A stretch of 64,000 nt of DNA from positions 2,728,001-2,792,000 of the forward strand of contig JAWNGF010000004.1 of assembly GCA_037039685.1 (NCBI GenBank), given 5' to 3'. Shown here piece by piece: positions 1 through 12,901 of this stretch; positions within the stretch are counted from its first letter, which is position 1, and the number at the start of each line of letters is the position of its first letter. This DNA is from Ceratobasidium sp. AG-K. Taxonomy: Eukaryota > Basidiomycota > Agaricomycetes > Cantharellales > Ceratobasidiaceae. The position numbers and the translations under genes are program-made. The notes beneath the pieces were generated by a model. It did not search any database. It saw only the letters and a program-made list of their open reading frames with translations, and was not told the DNA's origin.

Positions 1-888
1 GCGTCGGCGCGAGCGGATTCGGTATTGGCAAGCTGTGTAGAAAGGGCTGAAACCTGAACGAGGAGCTCGTCACGAGTTGGGTTTGGCGGCGGAACCACCG
101 CCTCGGGATCAGTTTGGGCAGACTGGACCTACATCAAAAGCGCGCATTTAGTCGGAAATCATGATAACTGAAGTTGAGCCTACCTCGTAGGTTACCTTCC
201 TCTGTTTCAGCTTCGACTCCAGATTCCGCACCATGTCTTGCAGTGTCGAATTCTCCGTCTCCAATCGCAGGTTCTCGAGTTTGAGTTCGGTATTGGAGGA
301 TTCGATGCATGCGAGAGCATCCTTCATACAATCCCTACCGCTTTCGAGTTCGCCGACCCGGCGTCGGGCGCTCTCCAAATCTCCCAGGATCCGCTCACTC
401 GCTCGACGCCGATGACCCCGCAACGAGGATGTCGAGGGCGGGTCTCGCATTCCGAGAGTCTTGGACCGGATGTGGTTGCGGGCCTGCTCGATTACTTTGC
501 TCGCCTCGTCGAGACATCCTTCGAACAATCGGCCGACCGTGGTTTTGTTGAATGGTTTTCCTTCCGCACATTCAATCTGGTATTGTATCGATAAAGGAGC
601 TGGATTATCTTCGTGGATGGCTTTGACGATGTCAAGACAGCTTTCTGACGTGATGGAGTGTAGTGGCTTTGTAGAAATATATGAATCCCCAATACTTGGG
701 CGGTCGGAGGATAATCCAGACTCTGGTAACGTGATGACGGTTGTACGTGAAAGACCACCTTCGCCCACCATGGCTTTGAAAAGCTCGAAGGCAGGCCCTT
801 CGGTCTCGTCATCCTCCGGGCCAGCTACGTATACCAGGCCGTGCAAGCGACCATCGCTGTTATGGCGTGAAACACGATCCGTCAACAC
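1..888 (-). CDS. AIG1-like GTPase domain protein with coiled-coil tail (partial, runs off left edge)
   Basis: Reads right to left. The 888..184 exon encodes a segment I recognise as the second half of the AIG1/IMAP-like G domain common in Agaricomycetes (HGLVYVAGPEDDE, then FELFKAMVGEGGLSR, then an IQYQIE...GRLFEG stretch), followed by a basic linker and a heptad-rich coiled coil (LESARRRVGELESG, LKLENLRLETENSTL). A canonical 55-nt intron (183..129, GTAGGC...TGTAG) joins in phase to an exon from 128 to the window edge that continues the coiled coil (DELLVQVSALSTQLAN). Coding-like sequence on the same strand continues to about 1110 (EAIEFWEFPSLYDG), where a DxPG-type G3 motif would be expected but is not seen clearly; the junction near 890-930 could not be resolved. 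Role unknown; GTP binding may be degenerate. Confidence 0.6.
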
Positions 889-1976
889 TTATTTCACAAT
901 ACACGATCACCATATACCCACCAGACTTTGAGATGCGCGCCCGCACATAGCAGAGCCTCGGCATCGCGAAGCCAAACACCATCATATAATGATGGGAACT
1001 CCCAAAACTCGATCGCTTCTTCATTCGGAATAAGGCCACGTCGAATGAGGGAAGTCCCAGAGCCAGATGATGACCGACCCGTTGAGCGGACTGTTGGGCA
1101 AACTGTTTCGTAGAACTATATTTATGGCTGATAAGTTGGTGATTGTATGCGTTCTCTTGGAAATTTTCTTACATGCGATTTCTCGCTGCTTCCTGAACCA
1201 AAAAGACTAAAGCATGTGTGAACAAATTGCCGTGTCCCATTGAACCTGGTAGATCAACTCACCCAATGACAAGTGTGTGCTTTCCTGAGAAGTCAGTACC
1301 TGTACTTGCAGAACTCGAAGAAAATGTTGGGCTGGGGCTTGCGCGCATGGCGCCCTGGTATTGAGATGGAGCGTTTTGTCCGGGAAGTCATAACTCAAAA
1401 AGCTCTGTACGGGGTGGCAGGCGAAATCGTGCCACTGACCAGCTTTTTACATGACTGAGTAGTCGCTCACCACGTTGTCAATCAGCGCAACAGCATGGCT
1501 CGAGTACCAAAAGGAACAGGTTTCGAACAGAGAGCGTATCAAAGGTCAATCGCCGCGTGTTTTGTTCCATGACAAGGTAACAAGGAGTTGTGGTTTGGCC
1601 CTGGCCTTATTGGGGCAATCGCGTGGCTACCCGGTTTGGCTCAGCCGAATGTAAATTACGAAGCATACAGGTCACGACCAGCATAAACTTAAGAATATAT
1701 CATTTAGATCCCTAAGTTAGTGTTTAAGTAGGAGACGGTCTAGATGTTCAATCGCACAGGAGACGAATCAGAATTCAAAATTACCGTGGCTATCCATAAA
1801 TGATATGCACGTGATTGATTGGATTCGCTGCAGCTCCCAAGCGCCCGGGCTGAGCGTCACTGCCTCCACCTTCCTCCCCAATCGGATTTTCACTCCTAGA
1901 ATTATCCTCGATCCAGACGAAATAACGACACGAGCAATAGCGGTGGAACTCAAACGACAACAGGCAGTCTCTTATC
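889..1976. other. Intergenic interval, possible 5' exon of the GTPase gene at 930-1110
   Basis: Minus-strand sequence at 1110-930 is open in the frame that would feed the AIG1-like gene, but no clean splice pair of usual size links it. From 1110 to 1976 I see only short ORFs without family resemblance and no RNA gene. The right part should hold the promoter of the ArfGAP gene. Confidence 0.4.
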
Positions 1977-3480
<1,504 letters not shown>

Positions 3481-3928
3481 TGAATACACTTGGATGATGA
3501 ACTTAGTAGAATGGTCTGTTACAATCTCTCACATTAATGCGATTATATCTATGATCACTTGACCTCCACGCTTCTCGGATAGTTTGCGCCGTGCCTAAAT
3601 TAAGAAGATATGAATCAATCCATTTATCGCCGACCCATCACAAAATTCCCAAATCGCGTCATCTAACGCCAGTTAGAAGTTAGAACGCGATCAGGGTCAA
3701 CCGGCTAAATGAGTTGAATTGGACCGGGTAGCGAATCGAATGTCGAGCTACGCACTCCTTTACTAGTTTGGTCGAGATCGTGGTGTCTACCAGAATTACA
3801 CACAAAGCACGCAATTGGAACTGGTGTCCGATTCTTATACCCTTAGTGCAGCAAGCATATTATCCCCACTACTATCCTCCCTCAAGTCCCCATTTGCGTC
3901 CTCCTGCTAACGTTAGAACTCAATCAAA
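3481..3928. other. Intergenic: ArfGAP 3' end and dioxygenase promoter
   Basis: No ORF of note. The last ~100 bp before 3929 are pyrimidine-rich (ctactatcctccctcaagtc), as is common just upstream of fungal start codons. Confidence 0.5.
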
Positions 3929-5431
3929 ATGACTACCCAGACCCAAACCAAGTCGGTGTCGCAGGTCCTCGCTTCGCTCTCGTTGACCGGCTCTCCCACT
4001 CCTATTCGTTCCACTGGCTCTCTCGACAAGCTTGAGAAGACCGACGCAACTCCCACCATCGGAACCGAGTTTGGAAAGAGTGTACAACTGTCAGAGCTCT
4101 TGAAGGCCGAGAACTCAGACACCCTTATCCGCGACCTTGCTGTCTTAGGTTAGTATCCTGCCAGTCTAATGGAACCCCAAGTTAGGCTAATCTTCTTCGT
4201 CAGTCTCCGAACGTGGCGTCGTGTTCTTCCGGGACCAAGACATCACCATTGAGGAACAAAAGCAGTTGGGAACCCGCTTGGGAGAGTTGTCTGGAAAGCC
4301 TGAGTCCTCGAAGCTCCACGTTCACCCTCTGACCGAGACCAATGCCGAGCTCGGCGACGAGATCAGCGTCATTTCTAGCAAGCGTCGTGCTGCATTTACC
4401 CTTCCTGACCACACGCGACTTGCTAGGTACGAGTTACAACGCCGAATGTCATTAGCAAAAGCTAAATTCACTTTTCAGTCGTGGTTGGCATGCGGATATT
4501 ACTTTTGAGCCAATTCCGTCAGACTATGCCATCCTTAAGCTGCACACTTTGCCCGAATTCAACGGCTCTGTGACTGGCGGGGATACACTTTGGGCTTCGT
4601 AAGTTCCCGTCAAAATACGTCCACTTCGGTGATAATAACCCACATATTCTTAGCGGCTACGAAGTTTACGATCGTCTCTCGCCCTCCTTTGCCAAGTACC
4701 TCGAAACCCTTACTGCAGCGCATGAGGCCCACTTTTTCCGCGATGCTGCGATTTCTTTTGGTTACACTATTCGTGACCAAATTCGTGGCTCCCCTGGGAA
4801 CTTTGGGGACGCTCTCGAGGCCGTACATCCCGTTATCCGGCATGTTTATTGGATCTATACCCAAATAAATACGCAACTTATACGAACCACCATTAGCACG
4901 AACCCTGTCACTGGATGGAAGAGTGTTTTCGTCAACCCAGAATTTACCAAGCGTATTATCGGTGTGACGCGGGACGAGTCAGATACCATTCTCAAGTGAG
5001 GTTTCTTGTCTGGGTACAATGGCTGACGTGCTAATTGGCGTGGCTACATAATAGGCATTTGTATAACCTGATTCACCAAAACCATGATCTGCAAGTGCGT
5101 TTCAAGTGGTCCAAGGTAACCTTGCTCTCAGTATTAAGATTATCAGTATATTCACCTACGTAATGCATTTTTTCCTAGAACGACCTCGCAATTTGGGACA
5201 ACCGGAGCAACTACCATACCGCGACTTACGACTATGACAATGTGCTCCGCATTGGTGACCGCGTTGTCTCGCTGGTAAGTTACATTCGGATTTCCCAATC
5301 GAACCCAATGCTAACGAAGACCGAACTCATAGGGTGAGAAGCCCTACTTTGACCCCAATAGCAAGTCCCGCAGGGAGGCCCTGGGCATCCGGCACTCACC
5401 CAACCTCGGAGAAACCGCTGTCAGGCAATAA
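3929..5431 (+). CDS. TauD/TfdA-family Fe(II)/2-oxoglutarate dioxygenase
   Basis: Predicted to hydroxylate a small acidic substrate; sulfonates such as taurine are the best-known in the family, but the substrate cannot be told from sequence. Eight exons: 3929-4148, 4204-4426, 4479-4598, 4654-4839, 4897-4995, 5055-5115, 5179-5274, 5333-5431. Seen: GVVFFRDQDI near the start of the fold; the metal triad's first two ligands in GWHADITFE; GDTLWAS; HPVIRTNPVTGWKS with the 2-oxoglutarate-binding region; the distal histidine in WDNRSNYHTATYDY; and the closing arginine region. Length (~370 aa) is normal. Intron 4 (4840-4896) uses a GC donor. Cytosolic, no signal peptide. Confidence 0.93.
4840..4896 (+). 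other. GC-AG intron in the TauD-type gene
   Basis: Splicing CCG|GCATGT...CATTAG|C joins CG+C to give HPVIR-TNPVTGWK, the family consensus. Retention is in frame (57 nt) but inserts 19 aromatic/hydrophobic residues into the active-site region. Using the nearby GT (GTTTAT, 53 nt) breaks the frame. Confidence 0.8.
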
Positions 5432-5698
5432 GCTGGGAATTCTGGTTTTCTTTTGAAGGAATACAGGAGCAACCCCTTATGAGTTTGTCTGCAATAAAAT
5501 GAATTGAAGAGGAACGATCCACAGCAGGAACTAGCGAAAATATCAGTGCAAACTTCAGTAACGACCACTTGAATTCACACATGTATGCTAACTTTTGTTG
5601 AGAAGAAACAAAAAGCTCATTAGAATGTCCCACGATAACGTACGTGTGCACGCGAGAGCGGCACGTAAATTAGGTCACGTTTCATTGCTCAATCGGGG

Positions 5699-8600
5699 AT
5701 GGCGGGTATTATTTACTTGACCCATTTGTCACATTATGACTCACCGTCAAGTCCCACGTGCAATAAATTGTGGAGAAGCTTGCGAGCGGCCACCCGCCCT
5801 TTTTCTCGTTTCCTTCACGGCCCCAAGCCACATCTGCTTAGAATGGAGGCTCGCATGTGCCGTGGTTATCTGGGGATATTTGGCACCCATATCGACGAAA
5901 CTGCGAAACAGTACATCAATCTGCTAGCCGAACACTATGGCGATGGTGGTCAGAACTTACAGTTGAAGCGCGGAGAATACCATATCACCATCGCGAGCAA
6001 GCTTGAACTTCAGGGTTACGCGCAGTTGGCACCTTGCCGACCACTCCAGACGACAAGAGGACTATTCCAGGGGTAGTTCAATTGAACGGTGACTTGCAGC
6101 GGTCAAGTTCTTGTCCAATTGTTTATGGCATTGGGACTAACCGAAATGGCGTCTACTGGGCTACAGTGGCATGGGCGACCGGCCAACGTTTTAGAAGCCA
6201 ATTGAATCTACCCCCCAAACAGTTTCACGTCACACTGACATCAGTGGATGAGCACGATATAGACAAAGTAAGCAATACGGCTCAACTAACTTGTTTTAAC
6301 GCACCGTAACTTTCTCTGCCAGGGACCGAGAAGTGTATTCCTGGTCCTCCCATCGCACTCCTTTGTTCGCGAGATCCTTGACCGAGGATATCTAAATGCT
6401 ATTCCAGACCAGATTGAGTACCTCGCATCTTTCGCGTATGGCTTGTTAGCTCAGAATGAGCCCACATTGGCTCACGCTGCTTCAGAGCTCTTGGCAGTAT
6501 CTGCTCCTTGTAGTTCTCGTAGCTTCATATGTCTCGGGGACGTTGCGGCCGAGGGTGGCCGTTGGAAACTTGCAATGTTGTGCTTTGGCTATGCCCTAGA
6601 GCTTCACTTGGGTGGCTCAACGAAGGCAGATTCGAAGTTTGATCGGATATCGACGTACTGTCTAAAGCAGCTCCGCCGATCTGCGAACCACACGGAATGG
6701 GGAGCTGTCTTCGTGGCTGACAACATAGCTAGTGGCGAATTCAAGGAACTACCTCTGAGCCCCGCATTACGTAGTGCACTGTGTCAACCATGGTCACTCT
6801 CTGTGCGGAAATATTTAAGAACGGCTTACGAAAACATCGAGCCTGAACGGAGACCGATGCGTAGGCTGGAGTCTAGGACCCGAGTGTCTACCTTAGTCAC
6901 GACATCATTGTCAACAGCAAATGTGGGTGCCCCAGACACCCCCGTCCTTGATGCGGAAGATATCCGTGCCTCGTACGTCCATGAAGTCAGCAATCTTATT
7001 GAGGATCTCGATATCGGCCGGCATGACTCAAGCGATCCATGTACCAAATCCCCATCGCCCCAGATTTCTAGTCAGGGGCAGTACGCTCTACCCCGTTTCT
7101 TCTGCTGGATGGTTCCCTATTACCTAGCGTTGATGTCTACGCCTCGAAACCCAGTGGATATTGCTGTTTTAGCCTCTCCGCACCTCGGTATCCGTCATGT
7201 AGTGACCTTAACGGAGGAATCACCTCTACCCGAACAATGGTTCACCCAACCTTCCGACGTTGGTCTTCGCCACACTCACATTCCAGTCCCAAACTACAAA
7301 CCCCCAACTTTAGAACAAATGGATATTATTTTGAGGCGCATTCACGAGCCCGGCGGGTCGCCTGTGCTCATTCACTGCGGCGGCGGCAAAGGCCGAGCAG
7401 GTACCGTTGCTGCATGTTATCTTGCGGCATTCGGGTTCGCCCCGATCCCAGACCAAGACGTATCGGGCGAGGCATCCCCTGCCATGTCCGCGAGTGAGGC
7501 TATTTCCGGGGTTCGACAGATGCGTCCTGGCAGTATAGAGACGAGCCACCAAGAAGAGTTTGTCAAATGCTGGGTTAGCGCCCTGTGGAAGCGTCGAAGG
7601 CTCCTCCTTCCGCGTATGCTTGAACCGCCGGCCACCCCTCTCTTCACAGACGGTGATGTGAATCCGAACGCGGATCTTCTTATCCTGTGTGGTCTACCTG
7701 GCTCCGGGAAGTCATGGTTTTCCCAAGTAGTCTTGCGGCGTGGAGGTTTTCTCGGCAAAAACCTGGAGAGTCCACGAAGTCCAAGCCATATTTGGAGGAT
7801 CATTTCCCAAGATGAGTCGGGAAGCAGGGCCACCTGCGAGCTTGACATTGGCCGCGTGGGTCTACCTGGCACCCGAGCTATCCTCGACCGGTGTAATCCT
7901 TCTTCCGACGAGCGTCGGCAGTGGCTTAAGCTTGCTTTATGGTCCCAGCATCCAGTTTGTATTTGGTTCGATTACGAACCACAACTATGCGTTGATAGGG
8001 CTCAAGATCGTTCGACCCACCCCACCCTCCCGGCCGGCCCCCGAGTGCGTGCCGCAGTTGCTTCGATGAAGAAAACTTTCCAACCGCCTTTGGACTGGAA
8101 GGGAGAAGGATTCCATGGCCTTGCGCACATCACCAGCTTCGAAGCAGCCATCGAACTGTGCAAACGTCTCTGCCCAGTGACATTATGCAAATTTCCCCGA
8201 ACTACCCACTTGCTCAACTTGGGGGCTGCTACGAACGACGACCTGGTAGCTGATCCCCTTGCCCGATCACCGTTACGTGCTGGCGAGGTAGTGGTGATTA
8301 CTGAAAAGATGGATGGCGCCAACCTTGGCTTCTCGCTTTCCGCCTCCCGCGAAATACTAGTTCAGAATCGCTCTCATTATGTCAACTCTGGGGACCACGT
8401 CCAGTTCAAAGGGCTTGATGGGTGGGTTTCGGCTCATCGTGAGGGCCTATATGCGATCCTGGACCGTGACGAAGCATTCCCAGAACGTTTTATTCTATAT
8501 GGGGAATGGATGGCTGCAACGCATTCGATCCCATATACAACGCTCGGGGACATGTTTTACGCTTTTGATCTGTTCGACAGGGCCACTAACACGTTCGCCT

Positions 8601-8881
8601 CGCGCCGAGTGCTCGAGGCAAATCTTAACACCACCGATATCCTTCTCGCCCCAGTCTTGCTCGCCGGCAAGCTGTCCTTGGCCAACGAACTCCTAGTGCA
8701 AATGGTCCAGCAAAAATCTCAGTTCTATTCCGGTCCCATAGAAGGCGTCTACGTCAAGGTCGAGGATGAATCTGTAGTACGAAGCCGCAGTAAGGTGGTG
8801 CGTCAAGACTTTATCGCTGGTAATGAGCATTGGAGCAAGGGAGCGATCCGGTGGAATGGCTTATTGACCAGCTTCCCGTGA
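5699..8881 (+). CDS. Multi-domain RNA-repair protein: 2H phosphoesterase, DSP-like phosphatase, polynucleotide kinase, RNA ligase
   Basis: Model: exons 5699-6014, 6050-6267, 6323-8881, about 1030 aa. Domains: (1) residues ~55-200, two 2H-phosphoesterase motifs, YHITIAS (His95) and FHVTLTS (His165), as in cyclic phosphodiesterases; (2) ~205-420, helical linker without clear family; (3) ~434-600, dual-specificity phosphatase-like, loop HCGGGKGRAGT with Cys530 and the invariant Arg; (4) ~628-795, P-loop kinase, GLPGSGKS at 635-642, then ISQDE, AILDRCNPSSDERR and a basic lid, as in polynucleotide kinases; (5) ~801-1030, RNA ligase with EKMDGANLG (nucleophile Lys840), NRSHYV, LYGEWMA, FYAFDLFDR, EGVYVKVED and SRSKVVRQDF as motifs I-V. 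Such a chain could open a 2',3'-cyclic phosphate, remove phosphate, phosphorylate a 5'-OH and seal. The order differs from yeast Trl1 (ligase-kinase-CPDase). The exon 1/2 junction needs a 35-nt intron or an indel. Met49 (5843) is an alternative start. No targeting signal seen. Confidence 0.85.
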
Positions 8882-9680
8882 CACCAACCCTCCATATTGG
8901 TTCTCATCTCACCGATATGCATAGGCAGAGTAGCCAATAAAAATTTCGTATGTTTGACAGAAACTTGCCATGTCGAAAGGCTTGTCACGTCTGCGTGAGG
9001 GCCTTGCATTGACGGCCTTGCTCGAACTTGTTGCAGTCTACGATCCTGGTTGTATATCGAGTAACTTTACTGAGCTCCCCTAAGATGCAGGTTGACGAGG
9101 GAGATGGAGCCCTTCGCGTCAACGCTCTGGGACCGTCGACTGGCTAGCAGGTAGACATAGCGATGTCTGAGCTATTCAGTCACCCTCGAGATTGAAAGCA
9201 GAACTAGGTTAGATCGGAAGGATTGTTGCATACTCACCGCCGCAACTTGATGTGCAGAAGGCGTAATGAATACATAGCTGACGATTGCCGGAACGCGAGG
9301 CAATACGACCACTAACCTTTACCATGCGTCCGCTCACGAAGCTTGTTATTCCTTAACTTGGGTTTTCCATCGGCAGAGCGTATCTGCCCCTTGACGATTG
9401 ATATCTTTAGGGCACCCTAACTTTAACGTTAAGCCTAGAAGCCAGTCATGGATATCTAGATCCGCATTTTGATGTCACCGGTTCACATCATGCCACACAA
9501 CAGCAGAACACAGACTAGACCAATTGGTGTATTATCTCTCTACGTCTCGGCGATAGCAATGTTATATATGTTACATTCTTCAGGAACTATGAAGCGACAA
9601 GGAGAGCCAGCGCATGAAACCTTAGTTAACCCATGGGAGAAGGCCAAGCGCACCCATCAGGCAAAGGGTGCAACTTGTCT
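8882..9680. other. Intergenic, convergent 3' ends
   Basis: Lies between the stops of the RNA-repair gene (+) and the Zn2Cys6 gene (-). Only short, unrecognised ORFs; no repeat or RNA gene seen. Confidence 0.5.
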
Positions 9681-12600
9681 ACTCGACTGAGTAGCTCCTG
9701 AAGCTGAAGTCCATGTCGAAGGCCGATGGCTAAATTCTCACCCAGACGAAAGGCACTATGACTGTGATATGTCAGCACATCAGCCGTGGCTAAATGGAGC
9801 GAGCGTTAGGAGGCCTACCTTAGGAAACGGACCTCCTCCCTATATATTATCTTCGTGTGCTTTGTGAGAATGCGAGTGCAACCTATAGTTTGGGGTGACT
9901 TACTGCGCTCTGATAATCCGCAGTCTTCAGACTCTGAGCGTAGTTCCGAAGCAAGCTCTTGCCCGCGATAACCCAACCGAGCTTCCCGGGCGGGTTCACA
10001 GAATTAAGACGACGAGCCAAGGTGTTGCACTAAACTCACCACGACGGTTGGTACGAGCAACTTAAACTGAACGGATGAACCCTGCAGCTGGTACGTCATG
10101 TTTAGTATCGCCCTAGACGCCAAAAGGCATGCTTGAGTCGATGCATTACTCGGGTCGTCCACTTTACAATGCGGATCGTGCAAAATTATCCGCGCACTGC
10201 GCCCGTTCCGCGCTCTCAGCCACGACACCTCTGTAGGTATGAACATATACATACCAATGCGGTATTGTTAACATTGCTGGACGTAACGTTTGCAAGCCAT
10301 CGGCAGTGAATATGGGTAAGTTTGAAATGCTCCGCAGAAACGACGTGATAGCTTCATCGAGCATCTTGAATGCTGGAGCGGCAGTTACGTTGGCTGGATC
10401 TTCGTAGCGTGTGCGAACTCGGTTGTTAAATACAGTAACTCGCGACATCCTGTCAATAATATGAGGAATGGCGGGTCAGAACACGAACTCCGAATGTACG
10501 AACTTACAATTCAATGGCTTTAAGGAACAATACTCCGTCATCCGTGATTCTAGGGTGGTGTTGGTTTAGCATGCCAGGGGTAGAGAGTTTCTGAGGGGGC
10601 GGGTCATCCGGGCCAGGCGGAGTCTATAGGTGGGATCAGCTTGGGTCGCGATCGGAAATGGCAAACCCACTCCAGCCTCAAACATTGCGAGAGGATACGG
10701 GAATGATTGTCCCACATCTAGCTCATCTAATCCCGTTGGCCATGCGGTAGCTGAAGAGTGCATCCGGTCGGTAACTGTACCCAATGTCCGGATTGTCAGC
10801 AAATGTGCGTCCACGATCGTGTTCAGCAAGCGCATGACATACGGAACGCCATCCAAAATGTACGTTTCCTTGTTTCGGCTTCTATAAAATCGGCGGGTGG
10901 GGGTAGAATGTTTTCCTTGAAATTAGGAAAGGTCGGGTCTCCGTAGCTGGGACCCCATAGAATTTCATCGTACCCGCGAGCGCCGGAAAGACCCAACGGA
11001 ATCGACAGGCCTAAACAACAACGAGATAAATGATATTTTAATTGGTTAGCATGGAACGAGTGATGATAGGACAAAAGTCACTTACGTATCGCAGTGCCAC
11101 TCGCAATCCACAAATCAACCCAGCTATTACCATAAATCAACAGGTCGGACACCATTTAAAAGAGAGTTATTTCACCGTACCGCGTGTGTATCACATACCA
11201 CCAACAGATACATATAAGAGCTTACACGTCGCGGTAATCAATGCGACGATGCCGTATAATCTAACTCAAACACTTACCCTGCAAACTTTCCACCAGTCTA
11301 TCAACAAGCAATAAACAGACCGTTCGATTAACACTAAGGCATCGCTAAAATAGCTACTCACCGCTTCCCAGTTCGCGCATCATTCAGTGCTTTAATCTGC
11401 GCAATCATAGTCTGATGTTCCCCGAAGCTCGCCATTCCCCCCAAAACACGATTGACCTGTTCATCCGTCCGGAACATGTTCCCCCGTGCAGGCTCTTCCC
11501 CAGGCCTGATTTCTTCGGCTGGAGCGCCAGGCTGTGGAAGGTACACGGCCCCAAGGGCACAGATCGCGTGAAGCAAGGCAAGGGATGGGAAGTTTGGATC
11601 CGAAGGAGAAAGTCGGACTCGTTGCTTGAACGTTGGCATATGGGTCATATGTCTTCCAAATGGCCAGTTCTCAAAAAACACATCAACACTCAAGATTTTG
11701 TTAGGTTGGTTGTAATTCAACGAGAGCTTGAACGGCTTACAGACTACAAACAAGATCAAGTGGGGGGAGGTCAAGCAACAATTCGGGAGGTGCCATATTC
11801 TCGGCCCGGGGTCGTACGAACCCGTAACTTCCAGCGTCTTCAAGCGGGTTGAGGATCGGGCTCGTCGCCCACATCGACTCAATAAGCGAGGTAGGAGTGA
11901 GAGAAGGGGGTTGATTGAGTTGGGCAACAAGAGCATCGGCAACACTCTGCGAGGAACTCGACTGAATGCTTTCAGCTGATGGTATCCAATCCATATTATC
12001 ATTCTGTGTGTTAAAGCTTTACATGCCAGAAATTCGACTTACTTGGGGCTTTCACACCTTGAGTCGGCCTAGTCATCGGAGAGGTGAGCAAAATCTTGCT
12101 GGCCAACTCATTTCTTTCTGTCTCGAGAATGTTTAAAGTGCGTTCCATCAGCACAAAGAAATCAATTACCATTGAGATCCACAGTTTCACTTGGGTCATA
12201 GGACGGGGGAGAGTCACCGTCATATACACAATCCGGACGAGCAGGGAATGGTTTTCCTCGCTTGACAGCATTGGCGATAACGTTAGCGTGAGCTCGGACG
12301 CACGATTTGCACGGTCTATGAGCGTCACTAGATTTTTTTTAGTTTCACTTGTAAACACTTATGTACCTATTCATTTACCATTTCTGAAGACAGGTTCTAC
12401 CGGTTAGACAGTACTGTGTCAGCTCGCAAACTTAGCAACGCACCCGTTTCTGTTTCCGGCACTGACGGCAAGCCTAAAACAATTGGTTATATGTAAGAGA
12501 TGCACGCTTGAGCCCTCATCCTAGAGCAAACTTGCCTGGTTCTTCCTGAGTGCAGATGGCTTGGCCGCTGATGGTGCGGAGGAGAGATCGTCGGAAGCGA

Positions 12601-12901
12601 TGGAATTAGATCGCGATGAATCTTGTCGAAGTATACTCATGATTCATGGGACTGTCAATCTCAATGATATTGGGTTAGTATTTTTTATAACACCAACTAC
12701 TGCCGGGGACGCGTGTGGCCGCCGAGCTCGAAGCGCCAAGCTACACCAATATCCAATCCTTTAACGATGAAAACACTCCGTCGGAACTAATTGGTCATAC
12801 TCAGGGTCTGAAAACTCAGGGTCGGTGACTGTGTCAGCTTGACTGTTGGTCGCTCGTGGCCAGCTCGGGGTGAATCGGGCCGCAACTTCCTCGAGACTCA
12901 T
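9681..12901 (-). CDS. Zn2Cys6 fungal transcription factor
   Basis: Nuclear DNA-binding regulator; targets unknown. Start chosen at ATG 12901 (MSLEEVAARFTPSW). An acidic/serine-rich lead (SRSNSIASDDLSSAPS) is spliced through a GC-AG intron to a zinc-cluster half, ACRQCRKQKRVRC. The second half of the cluster is not cleanly found: after the third cysteine the frame meets TAA, and the next exon pieces carry only TCLQK, so an odd splice or damage is possible. Downstream exons carry the fungal-specific regulatory domain: FFENWPFGRHMTHMPTF, FPSLALLHAICALGAVYLPQ, a segment with ETRKRTFWMAF, DVGQSFPYPLAMFEAGVGLPF, and ARIILHDPHCKVDDPS...ACLLASRAIL. Frames do not join simply at ~10190-10250. The C-terminus (DMDFSFRSYSVE, stop 9681-9683) is a weak guess. 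Confidence 0.75.
12474..12535 (-). other. GC-AG intron before the zinc-cluster exon
   Basis: On the minus strand the exon ends AAGAACCAG, the intron begins GCAAGT (the most common GC-donor form) and ends TTTTAG, and the next exon starts GCTTGCCGTCAGTGC, giving K-N-Q-A-C-R-Q-C as expected for Zn2Cys6 proteins. 62 nt. Confidence 0.75.
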
